This document shows, piece after piece, positions 4,248 through 5,600 of a stretch of DNA of 5,600 nt. The notes under the pieces are model-generated. The model did not search any database, was not told where the DNA came from, and was given only the letters and a program-made list of their open reading frames with translations. Source of the DNA: DATFYI01 sp035315125 (GTDB taxonomy: Bacteria; Chloroflexota; Anaerolineae; Anaerolineales; Anaerolineaceae); NCBI GenBank assembly GCA_035315125.1, contig DATFYI010000309.1:1-5600 (forward strand). Reading direction: 5' to 3'. The position numbers were made by a program, and so were the translations under genes. Positions within the stretch are counted from its first letter, which is position 1, and the number at the start of each line of letters is the position of its first letter.

Positions 4248-5600
4248 TTATTGAGAATCAGGCACTTCGTATTTGTATAGCGTTGAGCCAGATAATGTTC
4301 CAATTTCAATCAGCCGATCTTGCAATAATGAGGAGAATGGATCGCTGACAGTCAGCACATATTTTTTGCCATAAATATAGTTCAAACCCATGGCATCCAG
4401 CGCTTTACTACCTTGCCCATCCTTCATCGATTGGAAATATTGGTAGCTGTTCATCAATCCGTCCATATTGATAATAGTACGGTCTTGAATGAAATAAGCG
4501 ATTGTTCCGCCACCAGTTGAGCCGATGCGGGAGCCAGCTGTCGTGGCATTTTCGAGCTCCTTTATACCACCCAGATAGGCAGTCTGCTGATCGGCGGGAA
4601 CATTCCAGGGATAATTTTCGAGGTAATTCTTACCGGCAGAATATAGCATCACCAAAGCCAATACGACCACAATCGCTTGTAACAGATATTTAGGCAGTCT
4701 GAAATTCTCGAAAGTACGAAATATCATTTCAGTAATCAAACCAGCAACCAGTATCACACATACCAATTCGAGTACCCAATACCAGGCGCGAGTATTTACA
4801 TAACCGGTGGCTTTATAATAAACAATATGAGCCAGGCAAGCTGCTATGAACGGTATAAAACCTAATTGAATAAAAGTGCGTTTGAAAAATTCCCAATGTT
4901 TTACGATTAAAAGCAGACAAAGTAACGCCGTCAGAATTCCAAAGGCGGTGATCATTGTATTTAAGGGCTTTTGTTTGTGATTGAAGAAGGTGTCATCTAA
5001 TATCCTGGCAGGACTGGAATATAGCGATATTCCAAGCGACCAGGGTCCATTATCATCGTCCGACAATAGACCCATGTAATCATCCACCGCGTTTACCGGT
5101 GTCCCGTAAACGGAGTTGGAAAGGGTGCCCCACCATTGCTTAATCTGCCCACTTACCGGTGTTGCAGTTCCAAAAGTGAGCAAATTCCAACCCATATAAA
5201 TCATAAGAGCCAATCCAACCGGTCCGAAATAACTCACAGCGCTCACCAGCCATGGTTTCCAATTTGCTTTCAAACTGGTATCCGGATTAATGAGAGGATT
5301 TTTGATATCCTCAGAGCGGGTAATCCAGCGAGCCACAAAACGCAGAACAACTGCTGCAAACACCGTAAACCCCCAATTGGTCAATAAAATGACCCGCGGA
5401 AAACCAACAAAGCGGTGGGTCACAAAAAGACCAATAATTAGCAACGAAATAATCCCACTTGCCAAAGTTGCCGCCACAGTAGAACGAAGCAGGGTTTGCA
5501 GGCTGTTAAATGCCTGCGGGTGTTTGTACAATCCTGAGAAATAATAGACCACAACCCTGACCGCTATCGATATCCCCAACATCCAATATAGTGAAGGCAG
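4248..5600 (-). CDS. multi-spanning membrane protein, CapD-like N-terminal module joined to glycosyltransferase-like C-terminal half (5' end outside window)
   Basis: The frame is open to the window edge (LPSLYW precedes the first internal Met at 5582), so the protein is longer than the 444 residues from that Met. Numbering from it, residues 1-87 resemble the second half of the transmembrane module that opens CapD/WbpM-type polysaccharide epimerases and related sugar phosphotransferases: YYFSGLYKHP, SLQTLLRS, two hydrophobic helices and GFPRVILLTNW ending near RFVARWI. The expected NAD-binding domain does not follow. Instead, from about 105 the protein reads like the C-terminal half of PMT/ArnT-like membrane glycosyltransferases (YMGWNLLTFGTATPVSG, IKQWWGTL). 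Helices lie near 109-138, 207-228, 238-258, 265-288 and 298-316, then a soluble C-terminal domain of about 125 residues. The GT catalytic N-terminal half with its acidic loop motif is not seen. The gene lies upstream of glmS on the same strand. An envelope-sugar function is plausible; catalytic competence is doubtful. Confidence 0.6.
   Translation of the reverse strand: MPSLYWMLGISIAVRVVVYYFSGLYKHPQAFNSLQTLLRSTVAATLASGIISLLIIGLFVTHRFVGFPRVILLTNWGFTVFAAVVLRFVARWITRSEDIKNPLINPDTSLKANWKPWLVSAVSYFGPVGLALMIYMGWNLLTFGTATPVSGQIKQWWGTLSNSVYGTPVNAVDDYMGLLSDDDNGPWSLGISLYSSPARILDDTFFNHKQKPLNTMITAFGILTALLCLLLIVKHWEFFKRTFIQLGFIPFIAACLAHIVYYKATGYVNTRAWYWVLELVCVILVAGLITEMIFRTFENFRLPKYLLQAIVVVLALVMLYSAGKNYLENYPWNVPADQQTAYLGGIKELENATTAGSRIGSTGGGTIAYFIQDRTIINMDGLMNSYQYFQSMKDGQGSKALDAMGLNYIYGKKYVLTVSDPFSSLLQDRLIEIGTLSGSTLYKYEVPDSQ

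Overview
The window reads as a piece of a bacterial chromosome of moderate GC with AT-rich intergenic stretches. It holds, left to right: the last codons of an upstream gene (+), a radical SAM/SPASM protein (+), a small solitary Cas2-fold protein (+), glmS (-), a long glmS leader (-) and the 3' part of a membrane-protein gene (-) that runs off the right edge. No phage, transposon, CRISPR array, tRNA or rRNA gene is visible. The style of the membrane protein and of GlmS reminds me of Chloroflexota of the Anaerolineae type. That is an impression from memory, not a demonstrated placement.

Left part (1-1943): a short tail of a CDS is followed by a perfect 10-bp GC-rich hairpin and then by the 439-residue radical SAM protein. 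The protein carries CxxxCxxC, GGEP, a SPASM-like cysteine cluster and a C-terminal PqqD/winged-helix-like tail, the layout of peptide- or protein-modifying radical SAM enzymes. About 200 bp further on, after an AT-rich gap with a plausible promoter, lies a 95-residue protein of the stand-alone Cas2-like ('SinR family') type. Its coding sequence is about 34% GC by hand count, clearly lower than its neighbours.

Right part (1973-5600, all minus strand): a complete glucosamine-6-phosphate synthase gene, convergent with the Cas2-like gene and separated from it by 29 bp. Upstream of glmS there are 433 bp without a protein gene. This stretch contains what I read as a glmS self-cleaving ribozyme/riboswitch: the A|GCGC cleavage site, the P1 stem, the UGACGAGG strand, the P2 GAGGG/CCCUC stem and the P3 CGGAU/AUCCG hairpin come in the family's order and spacing. 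The striking difference from the ribozymes I know is an extra structured segment of about 60 nt inside P2. GlmS makes glucosamine-6-phosphate, and this RNA class is cleaved in its presence, so the pair forms a feedback loop on amino-sugar supply for the cell envelope. The upstream membrane protein looks like a chimera: a CapD/WbpM-like transmembrane N-terminal module joined to the C-terminal half of a PMT/ArnT-like membrane glycosyltransferase. Envelope polysaccharide assembly would fit next to glmS, but that link is inferred.

The items most worth attention are the ribozyme with its enlarged core, the solitary Cas2-like gene beside a radical SAM maturase-like gene, a pair of mutually exclusive helices over the radical SAM ribosome binding site, and the chimeric membrane protein.
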